Assembly: GCA_944472155.2 (NCBI GenBank)
Contig: OX235279.1
Location: forward strand, 63,833,564 to 63,897,563
Direction: 5' to 3'
Length of the DNA: 64,000 nucleotides
Origin: Trichobilharzia szidati
Lineage: Eukaryota; Platyhelminthes; Trematoda; Strigeidida; Schistosomatidae
The stretch's first letter is position 1, and every line of letters begins with the position of its first letter. Below are positions 46,676 to 57,640 of this stretch, one piece after another. The position numbers were made by a program, and so were the translations under genes. The notes under the pieces are model-generated. The model was given only the letters and a program-made list of their open reading frames with translations, was not told the DNA's origin and did no database searches.

Positions 46676-48046
46676 CTAAACTTTCATATTGAATCTATCG
46701 ATGTGGTCATCATTTCCCGTTACTGTTTGAGTTACTGAGGAGAAAGATGTACTTTTCTGAGTAACTGGTATAGTCATTACTGCTTTTTTGCAACAGAATA
46801 ATTGTAAAAATATTTGACGGAAATAGGACATGAGTGAGATGAACACGAAAAAATTGCAAATAGAGTCAATAGTGATCAAGGTATTGCCAATGGTTTCAAG
46901 TAGTCGACTTAAATGGTCGTTTTCGAGAAGTCCAGCAGACTGGCAGATTGCAATCATAAAGTTCATACACTCCAATAGGCCAAATGCTATAGCAACAACA
47001 AGAACAACACGTGTTGCCCTCATTTGCCCCTTCTGACGTTTACGCATTGCATCTTTTTGTGAACATTCTTGTGTTGCTGGTATATCATCTAAAGACTTTG
47101 AATTTGAGGTTTGTAGTAGTAAAGACTCTTTACTCCATGGCCGTAGTCTAATGATAATCATAGCTGTAAACAGTACAATGAGAATCCAGGTGATTACTGC
47201 ACGATATGGTAACACTACAGAGTTCAGATACAGTAAGAACGATTCACGTGAAAACATATAAGCTTGTGACCACATTCCATACTGATGAATAGTATCATCA
47301 TAACACAGAAGACCTATGTAATCTGTATGTTTCAAACCAACTATTATAATTGATAAGAAAAGAATTAGAATGAATATTTGAATAAATCTTTTGGGTTTCC
47401 TTAAAATCCTTTGCCAGGCACGTGACCCAAGTGGCCAGATAACAACTTCAGCACGAGCTGCTGTGATTAAGCAGACACACCAATTTCGACAAAAAAGACC
47501 TACCTCTGCAATAAACATGAGGAGATTTTGTATGACCGGCAATACAATCAAAATCATATCAGGTGGAATGTGACTGTATCCATCATTCGGTGTTTGATGA
47601 ACAAATTTCGGTGATAGCACTTGGACCAGTTTGAATACAAATAAGCCCAGATTGAAGATGACTTCGCATACACACAAAAATACTAAACTTATCATGAATG
47701 AACTTCTTGTATGTCCTGTATTACGTGATTTTGTCTGATGTGTGCTTTTACTGATTGTACTCATCCGCATGCTTATATTTGTGCTCTCATTTTCCACTAA
47801 TCGATGACGTCCTGTATTATGTGATCGCGAGTTGACAGCTACCTCTCCAAACAAAAATACGAACAATGAAATAGCATTTAGAATAAAACCAATTAGAGCA
47901 AAACAAATTATGGGTATTTGGTGTTTTGTCTGTGGTAACACTAACGGTTTACCAAGCATATTTGAATCATTAACATTATGGCATAGTCCTAAGTACTGGA
48001 CGTAATAATAAAAAGTAAATGAAAATTGCAATGTTGTAGAGTTCAT
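46676..48046 (-). CDS. Flatworm-type orphan rhodopsin-like GPCR (paralogue 2), single exon
   Basis: A 456-residue uninterrupted frame, clearly paralogous to 3509-4900: shared blocks include LQFSFTFYYYV, PIIC-LI-FI-NAISLF-FLFGE, HIPPDM, CRNWC-CLITAARAEVV, WQRIL, GLLCYD, RKRQKGQMRAT, LETIGNTLIT, DSICNF and MSYFRQ. Predicted helices lie near residues 43-67, 117-141, 164-194, 220-238, 270-301, 353-377 and 391-415. AARAEV (196-201) stands for the DRY region; helix 6 has CMNF (370-373), losing even the proline kept in the paralogue; helix 7 has NFFVF (398-402). C22 and C248 are the conserved extracellular cysteines. Sequon NST at residues 2-4. Loop 1 is long like its paralogue's but serine/asparagine-rich (about 72-116). 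The start Met aligns with the inner Met17 of paralogue 1. An inverted CCAAT at 48147-48151 lies about 100 bases upstream, as in paralogue 1. Ligand and coupling unknown. Confidence 0.87.
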   Translation of the reverse strand: MNSTTLQFSFTFYYYVQYLGLCHNVNDSNMLGKPLVLPQTKHQIPIICFALIGFILNAISLFVFLFGEVAVNSRSHNTGRHRLVENESTNISMRMSTISKSTHQTKSRNTGHTRSSFMISLVFLCVCEVIFNLGLFVFKLVQVLSPKFVHQTPNDGYSHIPPDMILIVLPVIQNLLMFIAEVGLFCRNWCVCLITAARAEVVIWPLGSRAWQRILRKPKRFIQIFILILFLSIIIVGLKHTDYIGLLCYDDTIHQYGMWSQAYMFSRESFLLYLNSVVLPYRAVITWILIVLFTAMIIIRLRPWSKESLLLQTSNSKSLDDIPATQECSQKDAMRKRQKGQMRATRVVLVVAIAFGLLECMNFMIAICQSAGLLENDHLSRLLETIGNTLITIDSICNFFVFISLMSYFRQIFLQLFCCKKAVMTIPVTQKSTSFSSVTQTVTGNDDHIDRFNMKV

Positions 48047-49258
48047 GTTCGCAGTTAGAGAGTAGAAGTATACTTCGAGTATTACTAAAACTTTAGAGAT
48101 GGTCTAAATTTTTCATATTTATATTATTGCAAATGGGTAAGATTCCATTGGTCCATTTTAAGTTTAAATAGGAATACATTGATAAACCAATCATAAGGGT
48201 TTTTTACGTCATTTTACTTTACCTACTCATATAAAGTATAGCAGCACTAATAATGACAAATAAATCCGGTTTTTTGCTCGTTAGCCATTATACTGAAACT
48301 TGTATATTGACTATTCACTAACAAGAAGTACAGAGAAAATTAGGTTTTCGGTTTCTCAAGGAAGCTCTGTCTACACAAAGTAATTTCGTGGCAGTTTTAC
48401 TTTACGAATGAATAAAATCGGAAATAAATTTGTCTTATATATATAATTATTATTAATAGACTTTCTACTACGATAATGGAAGCAAGAACTACCATAGGAT
48501 TTTGATTCCGAGAATTAAAATGTTAAATTAGCATTCAGCTAATATTTTTTCAAAATATAATAAATGAAATGAAATGATTTAAAGGAGGTAGACAGATACA
48601 AGTTTTGGGAAGGCTAGGTGAAAAGGCCAATTAGTTAGCAGCGTTGACAGTTGAAAGCTACTCACAAAAACCTAAAAGTAAATTTTTATTCTCTATCAAA
48701 GTAATCCAAAAATATCAGCCCCACCATAGAAAACAGATTGTCAATAATAAAAATACCATATTCTGTTGATTGAAAATAAATTAATTCACATTTAACCACG
48801 AGTTGTTGAGGTCATAATACTTAGAGAAATGCTACAGGCGTAAATGTAATGAATTCAGGTTAACAGAGAACCTGAACTTCATCTTGGCTATAATAATAAT
48901 TTGCTCAAATTTAAACTACAGCGGAGATTGTGTTAAGGTGTGTATATATAATATTTAAAAAAGAGAACAAATAAACTTTTAAATGAAACATATGAAGGCT
49001 TTTGAACATATCAAGTAATGTTCAGCTCGGTGTTATTTATATATAGCGGTTAATTTGAAATGAATTAGGATTTATCTGGTGGAAGGAGACCAGCAAATAA
49101 TAACATGCTGATCACAAGACATTGTTGAAACATCCGTACTAGGAGCTGACATGTCAGTAGAGACATGTCACATATGATCAATCAACACGAAATACGAAGG
49201 TTAAATGGAACAAATAGTGAATTTCGACTTTGGTAAAGGTGAAAACATAAAACTATGA
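48047..49258. other. Upstream region of receptor 2, no other gene seen
   Basis: Coding-strand CCAAT at 48147-48151 and a TATTTAAA-like run near 48161-48172. A short TA run near 48437. No other signals recognised. Confidence 0.4.
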
Positions 49259-49353
49259 CGAAAAAGAAGATGAAAAAAGGGTAGATAGATAGTGGGAAAA
49301 GGAAGAGAAGAAAGAGAAAAAGGGAAAGAAGTATGAGGAAAAACAAGTAGACA
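49259..49353 (+). repeat. Purine-rich tract
   Basis: About 95 bases almost entirely A and G, with few interruptions (for example gggaaaaggaagagaagaaa). It lies just 5' of the PLE coding region. Its complement gives a spurious hydrophobic frame. Confidence 0.7.
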
Positions 49354-49378
49354 AACACTATATTCCAAGATCTTAGAC

Positions 49379-50767
49379 ATGTCGAATTCTCCATACCATA
49401 AAATCGCAAAATGGATTACAGATGTCCTTACGCCCGTAAGAGACTCATTATCAAATCATTCTGTAAAAAGTTCATTTGATCTGACAGATATGCTAGACAG
49501 CTTCAATATTAGGGAAAAGGTTATGTGCTCAACTGACACAGAATCATTATTAACCAATGTTCCTCTTCATGAAACTTTTGATTTCATTTGCGATTACATC
49601 ACAAGCAATGGGATAAAATTACCGATTCATGTCACTTAAATCAGAGACATCATCTTAATATGTACAGAAAATATTAGATTCACCTTCTAAGAAAAGGTAT
49701 ACAAACAAATCGATGGTGTTGTGATGGGGAGCCCTCTTGGGCCCCTGTTAGCAGATACATTCATGTCGAAATTGGAAAAACAAATGCAAGGTATGCTTGG
49801 AGAATTTATGCTAAATAAACGTTATGTAAATGATACTCTCATTATTGATAATAATATTAAATCTATTGAAAACTTTATTACTCTATTTAATCATATTCAT
49901 CCAAATATCCGAGTGACTTCCGAACGCGAATCGAATAACAAACTCGGTTTCCTCGATATTACAATGACCAGGAGAGATGATGGTACGATTCAGAGATCTA
50001 TTTTTCGTAAACAAACGTGGAGTGGACAATATCTTCATTTTACCAGTTTTGTTCCTATCCAGTATAAACGTTCCCTAGTGAAATGTTTGTTCTCAAGGGC
50101 CCGAAAAATATGCACGAGTGACACAGTGATGGATGAGTTTCGACATATACATTCAGTTTTATTAGCTAATGGTTATCCGGAAAACTTTATCGCTTGTCAC
50201 AGTAAAGAAAGACCACATCTCGAAAAGACAGCTTCCGTACCAAAGAAAGCTATCTTTATTAACCTACCATTCAAGGGTGATCAGATTATGCAGTTGACAG
50301 CTCAAAGACTCCGGCCAGCCATCAAACGCACATTCTACGCCGCATCTCTTTTTCTCACTTGCCGAACATTTTCGATTCCTGTACCTATGATTAAAGGACG
50401 AAATTCTGTGGACTCTACTTCAAACTGTATCTACAAGTTCACCTGCAGCTGCGGGGACACCTATATACGTAGAACCAACAGAATGTTCCAATGTCGTCGA
50501 AAAGAACATGTTCCAGAATGGTTACTAAAACATATAGAAAATCCCAATGCGAGTAATCTGAATAGAAATCCAGCATCATCCATTGCAAAACACTTATTAA
50601 TGTGAGGTCACAAAATCAATATTGATGACTGTTTCACAATTATTTCATATAACTCTAATTCAAGGTTATTGAAGGTGATGGAAGCACTTTGGATTAATCA
50701 CATACAGCCTAAACTGTGTGTACAAAAAACAATAGACTTCAATCTTCGCCTACGGTGGACTACATGA
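49379..50767 (+). pseudogene. Penelope-like element protein: RT palm, thumb and GIY-YIG, inactivated
   Basis: The longest PLE coding region here, in one frame with no shift over 1.39 kb. It opens SNSPYHKIAKWI, then FNIREKVMCSTDTESLLTNV, the catalytic A region (STD-SL-TNVP). After stops at 49637-49639 and 49688-49690 it reads YKQIDGVVMGSPLGPLLAD and RYVNDTLII, where the active site YxDD has asparagine in the first aspartate position (49829-49831). Thumb: NKLGFLDITMTRRDDGTI, SIFRKQTWSGQYLHF, YKRSLVKCL, ANGYPENF. Nuclease: CIYKFTCSCGDTYIRRTN, with arginine in place of the glycine of YIG. A TGA at 50603-50605 precedes the C-terminus GHKINIDD and HIQPKLCVQKT, ending at TGA 50765-50767. Three in-frame stops plus two active-site changes mean no activity. 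No terminal arms found on either side. Confidence 0.88.
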
Positions 50768-51160
50768 CCTATTTAAATATGATTGGTCATTACTATGTAC
50801 TTTTAATATATATCCAAACCAAGTTCACTTTTAACAGTTTGAAAAAATTTGGGCATTGGGTATATGTTTTGTTTTTTATTTAACTGAGTAATTGTCATGA
50901 ACTTCATTTTACTATTGTTATTTTAGTTGTACAGCGGTTGCAAAGGAACTACGAAATGATATCATCTCGCGAAATTTGTCTTCTAAATGCCTTATTCAAA
51001 TATATTCTAAGATCCGTAAAGTGCTTGTCAGCCAGTTGCAATATGTCTATGGTTGAGCATTAGACAATTTCCTGTAAATGTACTTCAGTATGCGGAAAAG
51101 ATGCAGCTTCAGCTGTAGCTGAACTTGTTACCGGGGAGTTCCATATAGTTAATGTAAACT
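50768..51160. other. Flank of the PLE; possible 3' UTR of a minus-strand exon
   Basis: The 22-base sequence of 24824-24845 recurs at 50813-50834. A minus-strand AATAAA lies near 50874-50879. No gene seen. Confidence 0.35.
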
Positions 51161-51354
51161 TCAAGGAGTTCTAGGCCTTCTTTGGTAACTAGAACAATAA
51201 CTGTTTCTCTTGCGATATTCATAATCTGAATCCAGTCTTGAACTTGAATGCATACTGCTGTTAATCATCACTTCAGCATATTTATTGAGTGAATATGAAC
51301 AAACTTCATCAATCAGCTGACCACCTTCCATGAATTTATAATCGACTATGACTT
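51161..51354 (-). CDS. Candidate terminal exon of an unknown gene
   Basis: A minus-strand open stretch of about 64 codons reads VIVDYKFMEGGQLIDEVC, SYSLNKYAEVMINSSMHSSS and ends SYQRRPRTP at a TGA. It is preceded by a good acceptor (TACCCAATACTCTTCTCAG on the minus strand; AG at 51355-51356). Codon use and composition look protein-like, and a minus-strand AATAAA follows about 285 bases later. No donor exon or family recognised, so the gene is unproven. Confidence 0.28.
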
Positions 51355-51893
51355 CTGAGAAGAGTATTGGGTAGCTAATAAGTACACGCATGAAATAAAT
51401 CACAAGAGTGAAACTATGATATGGTGCATGCATTTCGATGGAGAAATAACAAATCATTTACTTCACGATATATCGACTTATTTATGTGAGATGCATGTTC
51501 GTGAATCATGACTATTTATAAGCGGAAATAGTGTATAAGACAGTACGACTAGTGTTTTCATCACTTGTATGTCAACAGAGAACAGAATTTACAGCTATAA
51601 TAAATTAAATTTTTCAGTAATTACTGAACAAGGTACTTCTTTCAGTGCTGTCTCTAATCTTTCGCAAATGGTTAAATGTCTCTAAAAGCGGAATTCAAAG
51701 TTGAACATCCAAGTTGCAACACTGTGTGTGATGTAAGTAACAAATAGTGTGTTTCATATTCTTCATCTGAAAATTGATGTGAACGAAATACTCCCATATT
51801 GAGTCCCAAGAAAAAAGTGTAAAAAGCGAAGGAAACTTTCTTTTAGACAATTCATTTTCATAAGCTGTACAAACGTAATTATAAGATTTAATA
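51355..51893. other. Mostly unassigned; fragment of a PLE arm at 51815-51893
   Basis: From about 51815 the sequence (agcgaaggaaactttctttt, acaattcattttcataagct, gtacaaacgtaattata) resembles the outer part of the PLE arms at 15260 and 60480. It appears to be an older arm into which the next element inserted. Confidence 0.45.
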
Positions 51894-51929
51894 GTGTGAA
51901 ATATTTCCATATAATGAATAAGGAGTCAG

Positions 51930-52240
51930 TCTGAATGAAGAACATTCTTTTCAATAGTTTCTCTTCAGATTCTCACAATTATAAAATAGAATATTTTTTG
52001 GCGTTACAATAATGGCCAGTTATGCGGTGGATACACATTTTACGTAGAATAACAGGATAGTTATGGGGTGTCAGAATAAATAGTATTTGTGTGACAAACG
52101 TGCTAGACTGAAATCGGTTACAAAATATTTTGAAATGGGAGACAATGGTGGTGATTAGTCATGGATTCGTAGAATGTAGGGTAGGAAAAATTGACAAGTG
52201 AGTTCAAGGTTATTTAAAGGTGTCAGGTGAGTGGCTGGTA
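51930..52240 (+). repeat. Left inverted arm of the 52-54 kb PLE
   Basis: Pairs with 53520-53830 in reverse complement with a few per cent mismatch. Confidence 0.88.
51933..51973 (-). ncRNA. Hammerhead ribozyme motif (left arm, minus strand)
   Basis: Minus strand: GAAT, core CTGAAGA, GAAACTATT, GAA, stem III AAGA-atgt-TCTT, C, ATTC. Stem I pairs GAAT with ATTC. The core matches CUGANGA...GAAA and the site before the predicted cut is UC. Stem II is weak (G-U closing pair). Hammerheads are known in PLE terminal repeats of other animals. Confidence 0.65.
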
Positions 52241-52397
52241 CCTAATACCTATTTTCACAAACATATTTCCAGCAAAACCATGAGATAGTCTGTTGAAAGA
52301 TGAAATAGAAAAAATGGAAATGTATTGTTGTCAAAAGAATGATGCTTTTGTAGTGTATTACGAAGGTTTACGTAGTGAATTGATTTTGAGCAACTTC

Positions 52398-53240
52398 AAT
52401 AACGCTCACTCAGTGGTCCATTTCACCTAAGACGACGAATACAACGACTCTCTGCACATGTTCGACGTCCTACTAACAAGAAGAGAGGATGATTCCGTCA
52501 AAAAAACCATATTTAGGAAGCTAGATACCAAAGCTCAGTATACACATTTCTTTAGCTTCGTACCGATGAAATACAAACGTAAACTGATCAGGTGCTTAAC
52601 ACTTAGAACAAGGTTCAATGGTTTGGAAGATTGTGTAAAGAAAGAACTCCAGGTCATCCGGGATATTTTAAGAGAGAACGGATATCCAGAGAAGTACACT
52701 AAAGCTAACATAGGCTACAATAGTCATAAACATGAACTGAAAACAGAGAAGAAAAAGCCTCTATTATTACATTTACAATTCTGCGGATATACTCCTGTGA
52801 GGATTTTATCGCAACGTTTAACCGAAGTGATAAAGAAAACTTTCTACTCTGCACATCTGTTTCAATTCTTCGGTAGACATCCAATATTTGCCCAGTGAGT
52901 GAAAGATGTCTTATCTATCCTTAGCTCTTCTTCATGTCAATACCATTTCAACTGTTGCTGTGGTTCAAGTTATATAGGGCATCAGATTATTCAGGTTCAT
53001 CTACGGATTTAGCAAGAGGGAAATTAAATGCACAAAAAGCTTGATTCTATTACATTTGGTCGATACTGGACAGCGCATCGACACCAACACAACCTTCAGG
53101 GTTATATACCAAATTCCAAGGTCGTCATCACGTCCAATTAGCTTACGCCTACTACACATACCTGAAGCTGTTGCAATAAAATCGACTAAACCGAAACTTT
53201 GTATCCAAAAAGAACACGTTAAGACGCTGTTCCTACCTTG
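52398..53240 (+). pseudogene. Truncated PLE protein: RT thumb and broken GIY-YIG
   Basis: Starts NFNNAHSVVHFT, stop (52428-52430), DDEYNDSLHMFDVLLTRRED, SVKKTIFRKLDTKAQYTHFF, YKRKLIRCLTLRTR and ENGYPEKYTKANI, i.e. the region after the palm, then PVRILSQRLTEVIKKTFYSA. A TGA at 52896-52898 ends this part. After it come QYHFNCCCGSSYIG (GIY-YIG with intact YIG but a mutated GIY), stops and a shift, then LHLVDTGQRIDTNTTFRVIY, EAVAIKS and PKLCIQKEHVKTLFL, the usual PLE C-terminus. The palm with the active site is absent. Sequence after about 53240 belongs to the terminal region although one frame stays open to 53598. Confidence 0.82.
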
Positions 53241-53519
53241 GCCAAACTTACATTATTGTTTCTTCTTCTCGCCAAGAGTGCTTTTTCCGCTTATCTCTCT
53301 TGGTTATTTTTGTGCTTTGCTTATCATAACAATTATTATTATTCATTCAAACGTTCTCTCAATACTATCGAATTTTCGATTTATACTACTCGGACTTCAT
53401 AGTAGTGATATTATCTCTTTTCTCAATATACGCCTCCACCTATTTCATTTCACACTTTGGTTATTTCATGATGAACTCCTCAGTGCACTCTTCTTTAATA
53501 CATACTACTACGTACTAGC

Positions 53520-53830
53520 CACTCACCTGACACCTTTAAATAACCTTGAACTCACTTGTCAATTTTTCCTACCCTACATTCTACGAATCCATGACTAATC
53601 ACCACCATTGTCTCCCATTTCAAAATATTTTGTAACCGATTTCAGTCTAGCATGTTTGTCACACAAATACTATTTATTCTGACACCCTATAACTAATCTG
53701 TTATTCTACGTTAAAAATGTATCCACCGCATAACTGGCCATTATTGTAACGCCAACAAATATTAAATTTTATAATTGTAAGAATCTGAAGAGAAATTATT
53801 GAAAAGAATGTTCTTCATTCAGATTGACTT
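53520..53830 (-). repeat. Right inverted arm of the 52-54 kb PLE
   Basis: Reverse complement of 51930-52240. Confidence 0.88.
53781..53820 (+). ncRNA. Hammerhead ribozyme motif (right arm, plus strand)
   Basis: GAAT (53781-53784) pairs with ATTC (53817-53820) as stem I. CTGAAGA (53785-53791) is a perfect CUGANGA box. GAAATTATT would form a weak stem II. GAA (53801-53803) is followed by stem III, AAGA with TCTT around ATGT. C816 of 53816 is the predicted cleavage position. All conserved core bases are present; the weak stem II leaves activity uncertain. Confidence 0.7.
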
Positions 53831-53852
53831 TTAATCGTAATTATATTTAATA

Positions 53853-54816
53853 AAGAATTCATAAGACTGATCGGATACTGGTAAAATTTGTCCGCGTTAA
53901 ACGTTTGAAGTAATGTATGGTGTAACTGAAAAGGAGTGACTGACTGGAGGGTAGAAAAGAGACAGAAGTTGGCATGGCGTAATAAACGTGAGGAAATGAC
54001 TGATCAGTATGACTGTGTAGAGTGGACAGTAATTAGTGGAAAGGCAATAATGCACTTTTACAGAATCTACATGAAAACGCAATGTTATCAATAAATACTA
54101 ACAGAGTGATAATAAAATATGGATAGTGAGAATAATAATGACGACAAAATAATAACAATAATAATAGTACACTTATATAATAAAAAGAAGCCAGATTATA
54201 CTAAGAATGTTACTCTGGTCACGGTAGAGCTAGTGAATGTATGTAGTGCTTTTGACCAAGCTGAACAATGTCCCAGAGTACGTTTGTGGACTTAACGTCG
54301 CGTACGGTCGATATACTTTGCTCCATACGTGCAAGTAAAATTGATAAATACACACTGAGGTGGCCAAAAGCGGTATTGTCTCCTTAACGTTAGACTGGAT
54401 TAACCGTTTGATGGCGAATATGATACGTAAGGTATCATCATATCATGAGTAAAACTGAAAACCACAGTGTAGTTGATGTGAATTTTGTCTGTTAGGAAAT
54501 AAGCGATTATAACGAGGTTTCATTAATTCTGCGCACATGTAGTTATGCATACTTGGCAGTGCACAAGTTTTATGCTTATACTTGGCAGTGGTTGGTAAAC
54601 GTTTTATACCCAATATTCTTTAGTAAGTTATTTATGCAAATGAAACTACATAGGTCTAGACTAAAGTGAAGTGACTTAAATTCCAACTTACAGCAGTCAC
54701 TTTACTGGTGACATAAAGATGCCGTGAAAAGCAGAAACGTTCCTGACATTATATATTGTTACTGACTACTAATCTAGAATATTCTATGTTTTTAAATATA
54801 TATATATATAGTTGTA
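53853..54816. other. No gene seen
   Basis: AT-rich; a TA run at about 54796-54810 precedes a ribozyme-like motif. Confidence 0.5.
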
Positions 54817-54857
54817 GAGCCAGAAGAGGAATTTATAGAAAAGGATATTCTTTGCTC
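54817..54857 (+). ncRNA. Hammerhead-like motif
   Basis: GAGC (54817-54820) pairs with GCTC (54854-54857). Core CAGAAGA (one change from CUGANGA: A for U4), GGAATTTATA, GAA, stem III AAGG-atat-TCTT (one G-U pair), T, then stem I. Same layout as 53781-53820 with different stem sequences. The surrounding element is not recognised; probably a PLE terminal region. Confidence 0.5.
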
Positions 54858-56793
54858 ATTTAGTTTGTTTTATAGATTTCTGAATGAATATTTTTCCTAT
54901 ATTATAATTCAATTAGTTTTCATATAACTGACTATATATATGAATGTAGTGTTGAAAAAAATTTTAAAAGCTAACAACTAGATGACGTCTGAATTTCAGA
55001 TTACATTATTGAGTACCCTCAAGTTACTGAAATTCATTAGAATAAAACTGGATTAAGAAGAATTATAATGGCAAGTATTTGCTTGCCTTATTATTATTAG
55101 AATCAGTTGTGGATGAATTAAAGTATTACATCAAAAGTCGGTGTAACTTACCCTAAAGACCTTTGTGAAACACTCTATTAACACATGATTTAGAATGAGA
55201 CTCCTGCTACTCATAATACTGTCTGATTAAAGCATATCTTCGAAGGAATGTCTTCTTCGTTTTGTGACTGCTGCTTATTTTTACCAAATATTTGATTATT
55301 GTTCACAGGAAATTCAAATTCATGCATTGCATTGTGAGTGAATATGATGTCAGTTTTTGAATTATGGTTGAAGCGTGAATTATTCTACTAGCTCCAATAA
55401 GAGATAACTATTTTAAAGTGAAAACTACATAACCTACTCGGTATTTACTGATATAAATTATACATTTGAGACATTTACAATGATTCGAATGTTTGTTACA
55501 TAGGAAGATTTCAAGAATGTTTCCCAGTTAGGCATACATTTACCTATTTTTATCATCCTAACAGGCATCTGTTAGCTACTGAATTACAGTAAGAAGTACA
55601 GATAAATTTACTTTATTCCTTACTCAATATTTTTCCTATTGTTGTGGGTGGATTGCTTATTAGAAGGGAACAAATATTCTCTGAATAAGATATATTCACA
55701 TACAAAACCACTTGTTAAATTCTGCATCTCTGTTCTATAACTAGTTTTTCTAAATGTTATAAATAAATAAGACAGACTTTTCGCAATTTACTACGTTCCC
55801 ATTTACTACACTAAAGTGAATATTCAGCATTTGAAACTATGGATACTAGATTCGAATCTCAATGAGAACATCTTTCATCACTCACTGGATTGAAAATACA
55901 ACCGGATGACAAGTCACAGTTAGGAAGAAATACACTTTCTAGTCATCAACAACCAAATAGTGAGTCATGGTCAGGCTCACAAAGAAACAATCATAAATTA
56001 ATATATGAAAAGTGAAAAGAATAGTAATCACGAATAAGGGATTAAGTTGTTCGTAAACTTATAAGATATTTTGGGGGCTTTTCAAAAAATATTTTTATCG
56101 ATGAAATATTTTTTTGAAATATTCACTTAGTAAAAGAGGAAGGTAAGAAACGAAAACGCGTTTCAAAACTTTGACAAAGAAAGAAAACAGTTAAGCAATA
56201 TTCACAAAATTTTTAATCAGATGCAATATTAAGTAGAATCTGAAATGCTTTTGAAATCATTAAAGATGTTAAGGAATTAATCACTGATTCATTCTGATTT
56301 CTGAAATTAGTTTTCAATTTCCTGAATGGAAGGAATCACAATGTCCCTGTCAATTATCGTAGCTAAATACTTGATTAGTTTTGAAGAATAATGATGGATA
56401 ACTGTCAATCCAACTTTTCTAAAAACATTTTGACGAATATTTTTGGCCACATTTTCCATAAAATTCTTCCACTTTCTCAAGCAATAAAATTTATGTTAAG
56501 CTATAGTGATTATCTTATTCACATGTGGATGGATGTTACTCCAATGAATCGGATTAGGTACACTGTAATTTCTTGAAAACACAACACAAAGTTATTAATA
56601 ATTTAGCACTGCATTGTACTGATTATTTTCCACAGATGTTTTTAACATATTTATTTGTAGTGCGTGAAACTACGTTCCAAATTAATTAAGGTTTTTAAAA
56701 TTTGAACTTTTTTCATCGTTAAAGCGAGATTTATATGAACTGTACAGGCCAGCAAATAGTTTGTTTTCTTAGCTTACATAAATGAAAATGCAC
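54858..56793. other. AT-rich stretch, no gene seen
   Basis: Short frames only, no recognised repeats. Confidence 0.5.
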
Positions 56794-57640
56794 AATAGTA
56801 TTATCACTCCATTGTGTTCTGAGTGGGACACACGAATTCAACAACACATTCTCAATTCATCCTATTCCCAACAGTCCTTTTTAATTGGTTCAGTGATCGT
56901 CCATAAGCTTTCATCTTGTCCTCAGACTGTCTCCTCTATGTCACACTTGGACCCTCAACCAACTCGTCGTTTCTTAATCGGGTTCCACTGAGTGATCTCC
57001 TCAGTGTGAATCCAGTCCATCTCAGTTTTCTTCTGGATATTTGTTGAACCAGCAGTGGGTTTATGGTTGGTTCATTGGCACAATTCCTTGTCACTTACCC
57101 TGCCATCTGATCTTCAGTGTAGAGTAAGAGAAGGCAGTTGTTGATGGAAGTCTGAAGTCAGTTGCATGTGCTTTTAGTGAACCATATAGAATCATTAAAT
57201 TCACATTATTTTGAAGATGTGAATCTTGTTCCTAATTCTGAGCGTAGAGGATTTCCACACTGATTTCAGACTAATGAAGGTCTATTTTGCTTTTCCAATC
57301 TCGCCTTCGACATTGTCTGCCATGTTGCCCGTAGCTGAAAGGATGCTGTCTAGGTAAATAGAATAGGTGACTTCATTTAGATTTCCGCCACTAATGGCGA
57401 CTACTGTTTGTCTTTTCTGGTTAGGTATTCCATCACATCTGGCTTTCTTATGTTCACATGAAGTCTCACTTCATTTGGCTCTTCTACCTAATTGTTGGTT
57501 TTCATTGATACATCTACGAGCTTGTGTGACATAAATCATCCGCGAAGTCCGAATCTTCTACAGTCCCCTTGTCAGCCCATCCTCTCATCCCTCCATGGTC
57601 AGCCCACTGATCCGGTCCACATTCATGAGAAGTCTTATAT
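56794..57640 (-). pseudogene. RTE-clade LINE 3' part, minus strand
   Basis: The minus strand gives the RTE C-terminal order in broken frames: EDSDFADDLCH near 57560 (active site as FADD), IYLDSILSATGN-like sequence near 57345, LILYGSLKAHATDFR near 57195, STTAFSYSTLKIRWQ near 57135, and SRRKLRWTGFTLRRSL near 57020. It ends acacaatggagtgataatac at about 56794, the same terminus as the LINE at 30.47 kb. 5'-truncated just before the palm; many stops. Confidence 0.75.

Larger units (their letters stand above)
51894..53835 (+). mobile_element. Nested Penelope-like element between inverted arms
   Basis: Inverted arms at about 51930-52240 and 53520-53830 enclose a 5'-truncated PLE. They share blocks such as ggtgtcaggtgagtggct against agccactcacctgacacc, and gttacaataatggccagtta against its complement. 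A direct repeat, cgtaattata plus tttaata, flanks the unit (51874-51893 and 53836-53852; three bases longer on the left) and may be the target duplication. Each arm carries a hammerhead motif. As at 30.5 kb, the left side has some 35 bases outside the inverted match. Confidence 0.8.

Noticed and set aside
49182..49409. Minus-strand hydrophobic protein
   Set aside because: Leucine/phenylalanine runs come from reading the complement of the purine tract.
53041..53598. 185-codon frame with a hydrophobic C-terminal half as a membrane protein
   Set aside because: Its first part is the PLE C-terminus (ends near KTLFLPWP); the hydrophobic rest is terminal-repeat sequence read by chance.
56782..56991. 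Plus-strand 69-codon gene
   Set aside because: Antisense of the RTE LINE 3' end on the minus strand.
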